Both the position numbers and the translations under genes were made by a program. Shown here piece after piece: positions 17,550-25,493 of a DNA stretch of 64,000 nt (position 1 is the stretch's first letter; every line of letters starts with the position of its first letter). This DNA comes from JAGVPT01 sp035505655 (GTDB lineage: Bacteria > Bacteroidota > Ignavibacteria > UBA10030 > UBA8401): positions 45,407 through 109,406 of the forward strand of contig DATJQP010000058.1 in NCBI GenBank assembly GCA_035505655.1, read 5' to 3'. The notes beneath the pieces were generated by a model. It made no database searches. It was not told where the DNA came from and saw only the letters and a list, made by a program, of their open reading frames with translations.

Positions 17550-20219
17550 TTAATAATAACCGGAGGCGATGCTCTGCTTCGTCAGCTTGATATCCTGGAG
17601 CTGCGGTGCTTTCAATTTCAACTCAAACCTGTACCCCGCGAGAGGACCGATGGGAGTCCAGGTGAAATTCATCGTCCAGCAATGAAGATCCCGGTCGATC
17701 GTGATCCGTGGAGCCGCGAATTGGGAACGGATGAGATCGTAGCCTCCCACCGCCGAGAATTTCCAGTTGTCGGTCAGATTGAATCCGAGATTCGCGTTGA
17801 GGTTCACCGACCTCGTTTTCACCGCGGGATTTTCCTGGTTCTGGAAGAAGCTGAACGAGAGGCCGAGGTTCCACGGAATGCTGAAATCTGGAGGGACTTC
17901 ATCGTACACCCCTCGGTAACCGCTCGGGGCAAAGGTCCCGTTCTGCGTCGACGTAATTTCCGTTGAGTCGATCGGATGTGTTTCCGATTCACGCGTCTTC
18001 TTGTCTCCCTTGAACGTTGTGGAGAGGTTTACACCGATGCTCGTGAGCTGGGCGATTCCCTTTCCTTCCGAAATAAGAAGCTTGTTGATCCTCTCATTGA
18101 GTGCGCGGTCGTAGTCGTAGAACCTGTAACTGCTGTTCCCGCTGATGTTGAGAAATTGGGCGATGTCGGTCCTGTAGTTAAGCGCAAGGTCCGAGAGTTT
18201 GAATTCAGACGCCGCGAAGTTGTAGGAGAGCGACGCTCCGAGGTTGAGCAGCTGATATTTCGTCCCCTTGTGAAGCGAATCGGTATCTTCCGTCTTCATC
18301 TCGAAGAGGTTCCCGACGTTGAGCCCGATGGCCTGCGACTCACCGGCAGGAGCTCCGCCGTAGACCTCTTTCTGGAATTTATTGTACGATTGGGTTTGCC
18401 CGAGTGTATCCACATACGTCCCGTAGTATCCAAAACCCGGCTTCGAAAAATCAGGCTGGTATGTGTACGAAAGGCTCGGAGTGAGCGTGTGGCGGAATCC
18501 TGCGATGCCGGGGATCGGCGGCTGGAACATCCCATAGAGCTTTGTCGATGCCGAGAGTCCGGTGTTGAAGTAGCGCACGGCGTTGAACCCGTCCACGTCC
18601 CGCAGGACCGGGGCGTTCGTGGACCTGTTGACGCTGTCGACCGTGACACTTTTGTCGTACCACCGCTCGTAATAATTGACGTAGGGGCTGATCGTGAAAT
18701 ATCCCGCCTTGGGAGCGGCATTGATCGTGAAATTATGTTCGATCCCCTGCCGGTCATAGTGCACGAAGCGATCGGGATAATCAATGGAGTCCGCCGTCGC
18801 GGTCTTGCTCTCCCGGTGGATATATTCCCCGCCGTATCCGACGCCGATGAGCTCGTACCACGCATAGCTTTCGTCCGACGTCGTGCCAAGTCCTCGGGAT
18901 TTTTGCGTCCTCCGGAAAGGATAGCTGAGGGTGTGCGAAAAGTCGATCGTAGGGATCGTTGCATCGATGCTGTGGTCGACGAGCTCCTGCCGCCTCGAGA
19001 TGTTGATGCTCATGCTGTTGTTCGTCCCCTCCCACGATTTCGTGAGGGTCGCGTTGGAGTAGATCTCCTGCTGGAGGTAGTCGCTGTAATTGTTGCTCGT
19101 CTGGTAGGAGTTGTTGCTCGCGAAAGTAAAGTTCACGTCGAGGCGCGTCGTCGGGTCGATCGTCTGGTTGTGCGTGAGGTTGACCCGGTAGTTGGCCTCA
19201 TTCTGGTAGTTCGCGTCGGATTTTTCCCCGATGATGAGGCGCGAATATTCGCCGGTGAGCGACCCGGTGAAATCGTACCGCTTTGCGTAATGGAAGGTCG
19301 AGAATCCGCGCCATCCTCCCTCCGTGTACCAGTCTCCCCCGGCGGAAAGATCCATGTAGTCGCTGATCGCGCTGTAATATCCAAGATGGCTGATGTATTT
19401 CCCCCTGTTGACGTCTTCGCCGTACGCGGGGGCGATGATGCCGGAGTGCCTTCCACCCTGACTCGGGAAGACGCCGAAAGGAAGGACGAGAACCGGAACG
19501 TCTGCCACATAGAGATAGATCGGTTCGGCGACGATTTTGTCGTGGAGCGTCACCCTCATCCGGGGACTGTAGAAGTAGTAATGCGGATCGTCGAGGTCGC
19601 ACGACGTGAAGATCCCGTTGGCGATAAAGAGCATGTCCTTGTCGACCTTCTTGATCTGTTCACCGTGGTAGTACCCATCCCCCATCGACGTCTCCCCCAG
19701 ACTGATTCTGCCTTTCTGAGACTTGAAGTTGTAGCCTATTTTCCATCCTTCGTAGGTCTCGCCGCCGTCGACCATGACGGGAGTCCCCGTATAGAGGTGC
19801 TTCAGTGAATCGGTTTTGCCGATCCTGGACGAATCGAGGACGCCGTACGCCTCCATCGTATTATCGTTCCAGTCCACGTCTATCCGCTCGGACTTAAGTC
19901 CCATAGTCCGATACTTGACGTCTCCCTTGCCGTACATGTGCATCAATCTTTCGGGGTACGAGTAGACGATGGAGTCCACGGAAGCGTAGACGACGGAGGT
20001 GTCGATGCCACTCTCTTTCTTCTTCGAGGTATCGGCGAGGGCGGTCGTATCCGCACGTTCGGTGCGGGCACCGCCACGGGTCTGACCGCAAGCGACGGTA
20101 GCGGTAAGAAAAGCAAGGAGTGTGAAGAGAAGGAGATCCCTGATCCGGATGAGGGACGTCGCACTACACTGCAGAATAGGTCCTTCGGAACCGATGGTCT
20201 TTTGTTGCCTTGTACTCAC
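17550..20219 (-). CDS. lptD: LPS-assembly outer-membrane protein LptD
   Basis: LptD of 889 residues, which inserts lipopolysaccharide into the outer leaflet. A signal segment (LLLFTLLAFLTATVACGQ, residues about 29-46) is followed by a linker and an OstA/LptA-like beta-jellyroll (YGKGDVKYRTMGLKSERIDVDW and later repeats, about 95-220) and then the outer-membrane barrel to the C-terminus. PVLVLPFGVFPSQGGRHSGII at the domain junction is typical of Bacteroidota LptD. The segment starting MSTRQQ may be longer than the true N-terminus. It is 36 bases after the ROK kinase gene. It shows the organism is diderm with LPS or lipooligosaccharide. Confidence 0.9.
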   Translation of the reverse strand: MSTRQQKTIGSEGPILQCSATSLIRIRDLLLFTLLAFLTATVACGQTRGGARTERADTTALADTSKKKESGIDTSVVYASVDSIVYSYPERLMHMYGKGDVKYRTMGLKSERIDVDWNDNTMEAYGVLDSSRIGKTDSLKHLYTGTPVMVDGGETYEGWKIGYNFKSQKGRISLGETSMGDGYYHGEQIKKVDKDMLFIANGIFTSCDLDDPHYYFYSPRMRVTLHDKIVAEPIYLYVADVPVLVLPFGVFPSQGGRHSGIIAPAYGEDVNRGKYISHLGYYSAISDYMDLSAGGDWYTEGGWRGFSTFHYAKRYDFTGSLTGEYSRLIIGEKSDANYQNEANYRVNLTHNQTIDPTTRLDVNFTFASNNSYQTSNNYSDYLQQEIYSNATLTKSWEGTNNSMSINISRRQELVDHSIDATIPTIDFSHTLSYPFRRTQKSRGLGTTSDESYAWYELIGVGYGGEYIHRESKTATADSIDYPDRFVHYDRQGIEHNFTINAAPKAGYFTISPYVNYYERWYDKSVTVDSVNRSTNAPVLRDVDGFNAVRYFNTGLSASTKLYGMFQPPIPGIAGFRHTLTPSLSYTYQPDFSKPGFGYYGTYVDTLGQTQSYNKFQKEVYGGAPAGESQAIGLNVGNLFEMKTEDTDSLHKGTKYQLLNLGASLSYNFAASEFKLSDLALNYRTDIAQFLNISGNSSYRFYDYDRALNERINKLLISEGKGIAQLTSIGVNLSTTFKGDKKTRESETHPIDSTEITSTQNGTFAPSGYRGVYDEVPPDFSIPWNLGLSFSFFQNQENPAVKTRSVNLNANLGFNLTDNWKFSAVGGYDLIRSQFAAPRITIDRDLHCWTMNFTWTPIGPLAGYRFELKLKAPQLQDIKLTKQSIASGYY

Positions 20220-20255
20220 GCACTCTTGTCTGGTTATCCTGGAAGAAGACCGTTC

Positions 20256-21209
20256 CTACAGAACAAGTCCGGCGGCGCCCAGGATGCCCGCTGCGTTCCC
20301 AAGCTTAGCGGGAATGATCTTCAGGTCTTTCCGCATCGGCTTCATGACATGTTCCTGCGTCGAGGATTTGATGGCGTCGTAGACAAAGTCCCCCGCCGCT
20401 GAAATACCTCCTCCAATGATCACGACGCGCAAGTCGAGAGTGTTGAGGACGGATCCCAGGGCAACTCCGAGGAGCGTCCCTGCCTCCGTGAAGAGCTCGC
20501 GGGCCAGTCCATCTCCTTCGAGGGCTGCCTGGGAGATATAGACCGGTTCCACCTTGGACGTATCGCCTCCCACGAGGGAAAGGATCCGGGATCCAGGATG
20601 ATCGCGGAGACGCTCGACTGCCCGCTGGGAGAGCCGCCGTTGACCGATATATGCTTCTACGCAACCCTTTGCGCCGCAGTTACAGAGGGGGCCCTGATAG
20701 TCGATTGAAACATGCCCAATCTCGCCTGCGCCGCCGTGAGGACCGCGATAGATCTGGCCGTCGAGAATGATGCCGCCGCCAACGCCGGTTCCCCAGATCA
20801 CAAAGAGGAAGTCCGGAAAACGCTTCCCGGCTCCGAACTTGGCTTCCGCGATCGCCGCTACATTCGCGTCATTTTCGACCTCGACATGAAGCCGGAATCG
20901 CTTTCCGATTTCCTTCCTCAAGTCTACGCGACGCCAGCCGCTGATGTTCGGCGGATCGTACACCACGCCGGCCTTCTGGTCGATAATGCCGGGAGAACCT
21001 ATACCGATGCCGTTGATTTTCATTTTCTTTGCCTGCTCAAGGACCTCAGCGATCGATTGCTGCATCTGCCGGACCACGGCAGCGGGTCCCTGCTCACCGA
21101 GCGTCGGAACTTTGGATTGAGCGACGATTTTTCCCTCGGAGGAGACAACTCCGGTCTTGATTGTCGTGCCGCCGAAATCGACTCCGACGGCGTAGCGTGT
21201 GCGGGGCAT
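20256..21209 (-). CDS. ROK family sugar kinase (glucokinase-like)
   Basis: ROK protein of 317 residues with no DNA-binding N-terminal domain, so a kinase rather than a repressor. GVDFGGTTIKTGVV (about residues 8-21) is the phosphate-1 loop; GIGIGSPGIID, NDANVAAIAEAKFGAG and GTGVGGGIILDG build the active site; GGAGEIGHVSI and CNCGAKGCVEAY carry the ROK zinc ligands. The most likely reaction is ATP-dependent phosphorylation of glucose or a related hexose in the cytosol, but specificity cannot be set from the sequence. It lies between rarA and lptD on the same strand. Confidence 0.9.
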   Translation of the reverse strand: MPRTRYAVGVDFGGTTIKTGVVSSEGKIVAQSKVPTLGEQGPAAVVRQMQQSIAEVLEQAKKMKINGIGIGSPGIIDQKAGVVYDPPNISGWRRVDLRKEIGKRFRLHVEVENDANVAAIAEAKFGAGKRFPDFLFVIWGTGVGGGIILDGQIYRGPHGGAGEIGHVSIDYQGPLCNCGAKGCVEAYIGQRRLSQRAVERLRDHPGSRILSLVGGDTSKVEPVYISQAALEGDGLARELFTEAGTLLGVALGSVLNTLDLRVVIIGGGISAAGDFVYDAIKSSTQEHVMKPMRKDLKIIPAKLGNAAGILGAAGLVL

Positions 21210-21306
21210 GTTCTTCTAGTCGTGAATGGTAGATTGTCCGATCATGGGTGCCGGGCATGTGACCGAGATCCGGTCACGCCCTCCTGCGTCGCGGAATTGA
21301 GGCTGT

Positions 21307-22635
21307 TCAATGTTGTCCGCGCTTCTTTTTCCACCAGCCGGCGAGACGCTCCTTGATTTGCCTCTCCGCGCCGTTTTCGCTCGGCCGGTAATAGAGCTTG
21401 TCCTTCAGGTTATCCGGGAGGTATTCCTGTTCGACAAAGTTCCCATCGAAGCTGTGCCCGTAACGGTATTCCTCCCCGTAGCCGAGGTCTTTCATCAACT
21501 TCGTCGGAGCATTCCGAAGGTGAAGAGGAACGCCGAGGTTCGGTTGTTCGTGGACGTCCTGGAGGGCCTCGGAGATCGCCACGTACGATGCGTTGCTTTT
21601 GGGAGCAGACGCCAGATACGTCGCGGCCTGAGAGAGAATGATTCGCGCCTCGGGCATTCCCACGACATCGACGGCGGCGAAACAATTCGTCGCGACGACG
21701 GAGGCCATCGGATCCGCGTTCCCGATGTCTTCGGAGGCGAGGACGATCATCCTCCGGGCAATGAACTTCGGGTCTTCTCCCCCGTCGAGCATGCGGGCCA
21801 TCCAATAGACGGCTCCGTCCGGATCACATCCCCGCAGACTCTTGATGAACGCCGAGATGGTGTCATAATGTTGCTCCCCCTTCTTGTCGTAGACGGTGAA
21901 TTTCCGCTGGAAGGCCTCCTCGAGGGCCGATTTCGAGATCGATCGTACTCCGTGCGGGTCCGGCTTCGTGAAGAAGAATGCGCTCTCGAGCCCGTTGAGC
22001 ATCATCCGCGCATCGCCTCCCGAGAGAAGGTAAAGAAATTCCCGGTCCTCGATCTGTACTTTCTCCTTGGAGACGACCTTGTCCCTTCCCAGCGCGAGTT
22101 CGAGAATTTTTTCCATCTCCTTCTTTCCAAGGGGCTCGAGCACATAGACTCGGGCGCGCGAAAGAAGAGGCGAGATCACTTCGAACGATGGGTTCTCCGT
22201 CGTCGCGCCGATGAGAACGATAATCCCGTCCTCCACGGAATGAAGTAGAGCGTCCTGTTGCGCCTTGTTGAAGCGATGGATCTCGTCGATGAACAGGACT
22301 GTCCGGCGATGCGCCTGCTTCTGAAGCTTTTCGGCCTTCGCGATGACTTCCCGGACTTCCTTGACTCCGGAGGAAACGGCGTTGAGGGAAAAGAACTCCG
22401 CCTTCGTGTGGTTCGCGATGACGCGGGCCAGCGTTGTCTTCCCGGTTCCCGGCGGTCCCCAGAGAATAATCGATCGGAGCTCGTCGCTCTCGATCATCAC
22501 ACGGAGCGGTTTGTCAGCTCCGAGCAGATGCTCCTGACCCACTAACTCGTCGATGGTGCGGGGCCTCACACGCTCGGCGAGGGGAGCATTGGCGTTAACC
22601 TTCGGCTGGACCTTCGTATTCTCGAACAACTCCAT
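21307..22635 (-). CDS. rarA: Replication-associated recombination protein A
   Basis: RarA/MgsA AAA+ ATPase of 442 residues that acts at stalled replication forks. PLAERVRPRTIDELVGQEHLLG is the N-terminal family signature; Walker A is GPPGTGKTT, Walker B LFIDEIHRFNKAQQDALL, sensor 1 GATTENPSFEV. The C-terminal half has the tetramerisation region (MARMLDGGEDPKFIARRM and RNAPTKLMKDLGYG). All ATPase motifs are intact. Its start lies 45 bases after the DivIC/FtsB gene. Confidence 0.96.
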   Translation of the reverse strand: MELFENTKVQPKVNANAPLAERVRPRTIDELVGQEHLLGADKPLRVMIESDELRSIILWGPPGTGKTTLARVIANHTKAEFFSLNAVSSGVKEVREVIAKAEKLQKQAHRRTVLFIDEIHRFNKAQQDALLHSVEDGIIVLIGATTENPSFEVISPLLSRARVYVLEPLGKKEMEKILELALGRDKVVSKEKVQIEDREFLYLLSGGDARMMLNGLESAFFFTKPDPHGVRSISKSALEEAFQRKFTVYDKKGEQHYDTISAFIKSLRGCDPDGAVYWMARMLDGGEDPKFIARRMIVLASEDIGNADPMASVVATNCFAAVDVVGMPEARIILSQAATYLASAPKSNASYVAISEALQDVHEQPNLGVPLHLRNAPTKLMKDLGYGEEYRYGHSFDGNFVEQEYLPDNLKDKLYYRPSENGAERQIKERLAGWWKKKRGQH

Positions 22636-22680
22636 AAATCTGCCGGACCTCTCCGATAGACCCGCGTTTTCGGATGCCGT

Positions 22681-23022
22681 CTACTTCTTCGGAACGACCT
22701 TGTACACCTTTTCACCCTCACGAACCATCCCGTATTTCTCGCGCGCCACTTTTTCGATGGCCTTCTTGTCCCCCTCGAGAGCCTTCGACTGCTCCTGCAG
22801 CTGCTTCTGCTCATCCTCCGCACGCCGGATCTTCTCTATCATAGCCTTCTTTTCGCGCTCCAACCGCAGACGCGGGAGCACTCCCTGGCTGTTGAACAGC
22901 ACATAGAGAAGAAGGGCGAAACCGAGAATGAGCACAAGGCTCAATCTTTTGTTCGTCCGCAACTTTGTGAGCAAGGCACGCAGATCGGCCTTTTTTCGAA
23001 TTGTATCGAGAAATCCGCTCAT
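22681..23022 (-). CDS. Septum formation initiator (DivIC/FtsB family)
   Basis: Short bitopic division protein of 113 residues. A basic cytoplasmic N-terminus is followed by one transmembrane helix (LVLILGFALLLYVLF, about residues 29-43), a coiled coil (EREKKAMIEKIRRAEDEQKQ) and the family motif ekvAREKYGMVREGE near the C-terminus. The open frame extends to 23193, but the ATG at 23022 has GGAG six bases upstream and gives the usual length. It should link FtsL and FtsQ-type proteins in the periplasm. It shares a run with rarA. Confidence 0.88.
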   Translation of the reverse strand: MSGFLDTIRKKADLRALLTKLRTNKRLSLVLILGFALLLYVLFNSQGVLPRLRLEREKKAMIEKIRRAEDEQKQLQEQSKALEGDKKAIEKVAREKYGMVREGEKVYKVVPKK

Positions 23023-23181
23023 CAACTCCAAAGGTAGCAAGAATTGGCCTAAGTTGAAAGAGATGGAGAATCGGCCACCGGCACAAAATCGCGGACCGGC
23101 GGTGAACGGTATTCTCCCGATCCGCAATGTGGTGACGACTCCAGCTCCCAGAACAGGCGCTTGCGATTGGCAGAGGACGGT

Positions 23182-23210
23182 TTGATTCTGCATTCACGAA
23201 TCTCTACTTT
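23182..23210 (+). promoter_or_regulatory. Possible promoter of the RNA methyltransferase gene
   Basis: -35 TTGATT (23182-23187), 17-base spacer, -10 TACTTT (23205-23210). The ATG at 23217 begins only seven bases after the -10 box and no Shine-Dalgarno is visible, so the mRNA may be leaderless. Confidence 0.45.
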
Positions 23211-23216
23211 GTTTCC

Positions 23217-24482
23217 ATGTCAGATCTCCCGGCCCATATCCCAAAGACGTCCTTCCGGGACCTTTTCCTCAGGGCCGTAGATTCGTTCCCTCGCCGAAGG
23301 TTGAAGCAGATGGAGTGCAGAAGTGCCGCCGGAGACCTCTGCCGTTTGTGTTCAGCGCACGCCGTCAATTACGAAGAAGAGCGGACCGCCAAAGAAGGCG
23401 CGCTACGGGAATTCTGGAACGCGGGGGCATTCACATGCACGCTCGAACCGCTCATTCCTTCACCGCGCGGCAGGAACTACCGCATCGTTTCAAAGAGAAG
23501 GGCATTCCATTCAAATGGAAGAGTGCGTCTCGCTCTGAACGAGCTGGCCGAAGGGGAGGTCGGCTCGAACCCGCTTCAGGTGGGGGTGTGCGTCATCGAG
23601 CCCGAGGCTCACGCGATGATCTACCACTCGGTTCAGGGAGCGCTTGAAAAACGAGAGATGGAGGAGTTGCGAAGGGTTCTCAACCACGTCATCGTGAAGG
23701 GGAGCTATGATGAATTCGCCGTGATCTTCAACCTCGCGGCATTCAATCCGTCGTTGCGGAAGCTGATCAACCTTGTCTCGAAAGGAATCAGCGGTGCGGT
23801 GGACGGCGTGTCCGGTGTTTTCGTGGTGATTGATCCGACCCGGTCGGGCTATTACATGCCACAGCACGCCGGAGGAAGGGGAAATGAAGTTCAGAAGCTG
23901 TTCGGCAGGAGCGATATCCTTCACACAGTGAGGGGACGGCGGTACCTCTTTTCCCCATCGTCCTTCTCGCAGACCAATTTGTCGATTCTCGAAAAACTCG
24001 TTGAAGGGGTGGAAGCTTTTCTCCGTCCTGAAAAGAGCGACGTGCTTCTCGACCTCTACTCCGGATACGGGATCTTCACACTGGGCCTTTCGAACGGAGT
24101 GAAGAGCGCGCTCGGCATAGAGATCTCACGCGAAGCGATCCGGAACGCCGAGGCAAACGCCGTGCGCCAGGGGGTTTCGAACTGTGAGTTCATCCCGGGG
24201 GATATCAACGAGCGGAGTTGTTACCGGGTCCTCTCCTCCAACCCTATGACCTCGAAAGCGATCCTTGATCCTCCCCGAAACGGGACAAAGCCGGGGGTGA
24301 TCGAGACATTTAAAGGGAGCAAAATCTCGCGGATCGTCCATCTTTTCTGCAACATCGACATCGTTGGCAAAGAATTGGAACGATGGAGCTATTCGGGGTA
24401 TCGAGCCGTGCGCGCGATACCGTTCGACATGTTTCCAGGAACGGGAGAAATAGAGCTGATGGTCCTTCTAGAACAACGCTAA
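23217..24482 (+). CDS. TrmA/RlmD-family RNA (uracil-5-)-methyltransferase
   Basis: SAM-dependent RNA 5-methyluridine methyltransferase of 421 residues, the only plus-strand gene in the first 51 kb. Near the N-terminus a cysteine set (ECRSAAGDLCRLC, about residues 33-45) may hold the [4Fe-4S] cluster of the RlmD type. The class I SAM fold shows LLDLYSGYGIFTLGL (motif I), GIEIS, ILDPPRNG (motif IV) and HLFCNID, where Cys corresponds to the nucleophile of the usual SCNP; the general-base Glu is in GEIELMVLLE. There is no obvious N-terminal TRAM domain. The target (23S rRNA or tRNA uridine) is not determined. It diverges from the ftsB-like gene. Confidence 0.85.
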   Translation: MSDLPAHIPKTSFRDLFLRAVDSFPRRRLKQMECRSAAGDLCRLCSAHAVNYEEERTAKEGALREFWNAGAFTCTLEPLIPSPRGRNYRIVSKRRAFHSNGRVRLALNELAEGEVGSNPLQVGVCVIEPEAHAMIYHSVQGALEKREMEELRRVLNHVIVKGSYDEFAVIFNLAAFNPSLRKLINLVSKGISGAVDGVSGVFVVIDPTRSGYYMPQHAGGRGNEVQKLFGRSDILHTVRGRRYLFSPSSFSQTNLSILEKLVEGVEAFLRPEKSDVLLDLYSGYGIFTLGLSNGVKSALGIEISREAIRNAEANAVRQGVSNCEFIPGDINERSCYRVLSSNPMTSKAILDPPRNGTKPGVIETFKGSKISRIVHLFCNIDIVGKELERWSYSGYRAVRAIPFDMFPGTGEIELMVLLEQR

Positions 24483-24557
24483 GATGGATAGGCTAGGATC
24501 TCCGAGCCTTCGCTCCCCTGAAGCGTATACGCCGATCTCTCAAAACCTGAAAGCGAA

Positions 24558-25466
24558 CTACTGAGGTCTTTTAGGCCACAGATTGACGAGGTCCACCTTC
24601 ACCTTCCATCCATTTTCCCATTTCCAGATTCTCACGTAGTTGGATGTGTCGGCATTCGTTGAAAGTGCAAGCCCGTAGGTGAACGCAAGATCTCCTGATC
24701 GGGCGATGTCGGAGGAGCCTGGAATGCAAGCTTTGAACTTTTCCGACATGAGAAGGTGCACGGCGCTCCTCTTGTCTCGGGCAGGAACGCATCCCTGGCG
24801 ATAGACCAAGACTCTCTCGGAGGCAAACCTCTTCAAAGCCTCACCACTCGCCTCCTCTACGGCTCTCTGAGAGTATGTGCTGTCAGCCTTCGGCAGCTCC
24901 CGACCGAGCGTATCCGGTGACTCTCGATTCACAGCGATCGAAGCTTCAGGTATTTGAAGAGTTTCGGCCTTCATGTCCACGAACGGAGAACGGCTTCCGA
25001 CATCGAGGATCACTTTCCATCCCCCGCTCTCACTCCTCTTCCAGACAGATAGAAAATGGGCCGTATGCGGCGTTGCGCTGTCGGGTCCGGCAGGAATGAA
25101 CTCGGAAGGACCGGTTGTGTAGCCAAAATCTCCGGAGGCAGAGACCTCGACTTGTGAAGGATGCCAAATCAGTTTTCCCTTTGTCTCAGGCTCCACCAAG
25201 AGGATCTCCCTGGCGTTTGCCGGACGTGGGACAAACATGACCGCCGTGACATCGAAGTATCTGAGGAATGCGTATTTGATTCCGAAGATGGAGGCGCATG
25301 CGGCGAACTCGTTCTCCGTCCGCGCGAGCCCGACCGCCGCTGAATCGTCCTGCGCAAACCCGACTGCGCCGGGGAGAAGCGAGAACACCAGCGCGGCAAT
25401 CTTCGCCCGCCGCGTCACCCGAACGATGAGTTGCCGGAACGCTGCTTCGACTTTTGTTATTTTCAT
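24558..25466 (-). CDS. Secreted protein with tandem SnoaL/DUF4440-like domains
   Basis: Protein of 302 residues with a signal peptide (IAALVFSLLPGAVGFAQ, about residues 23-39). The mature part contains two related NTF2-like (cone-fold) units, each with an aspartate- and tryptophan-bearing pattern: GDFGYTTGPSEF ... FLSVWKRSESGGWKVILDVG, and GDLAFTYGLAL ... YVRIWKWENGWKVKVDLVN. This is typical of DUF4440 proteins. No catalytic residues are obvious. The gene follows the type IX substrate gene by 27 bases and may be co-transcribed; it converges on the RNA methyltransferase gene. Confidence 0.75.
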   Translation of the reverse strand: MKITKVEAAFRQLIVRVTRRAKIAALVFSLLPGAVGFAQDDSAAVGLARTENEFAACASIFGIKYAFLRYFDVTAVMFVPRPANAREILLVEPETKGKLIWHPSQVEVSASGDFGYTTGPSEFIPAGPDSATPHTAHFLSVWKRSESGGWKVILDVGSRSPFVDMKAETLQIPEASIAVNRESPDTLGRELPKADSTYSQRAVEEASGEALKRFASERVLVYRQGCVPARDKRSAVHLLMSEKFKACIPGSSDIARSGDLAFTYGLALSTNADTSNYVRIWKWENGWKVKVDLVNLWPKRPQ

Positions 25467-25493
25467 CCCAACACGAACTGGTATCAGCTGATC

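Noticed and set aside
17976..19808. Long open frame on the plus strand (610 codons)
   Set aside because: Antisense to lptD; Arg/Val/Asp-rich composition typical of a shadow frame.
21259..21277. Hairpin GTGACCG/CGGTCAC between rarA and the ROK gene
   Set aside because: Stem is sound but there is no T tract in either direction, so it was not called a terminator.
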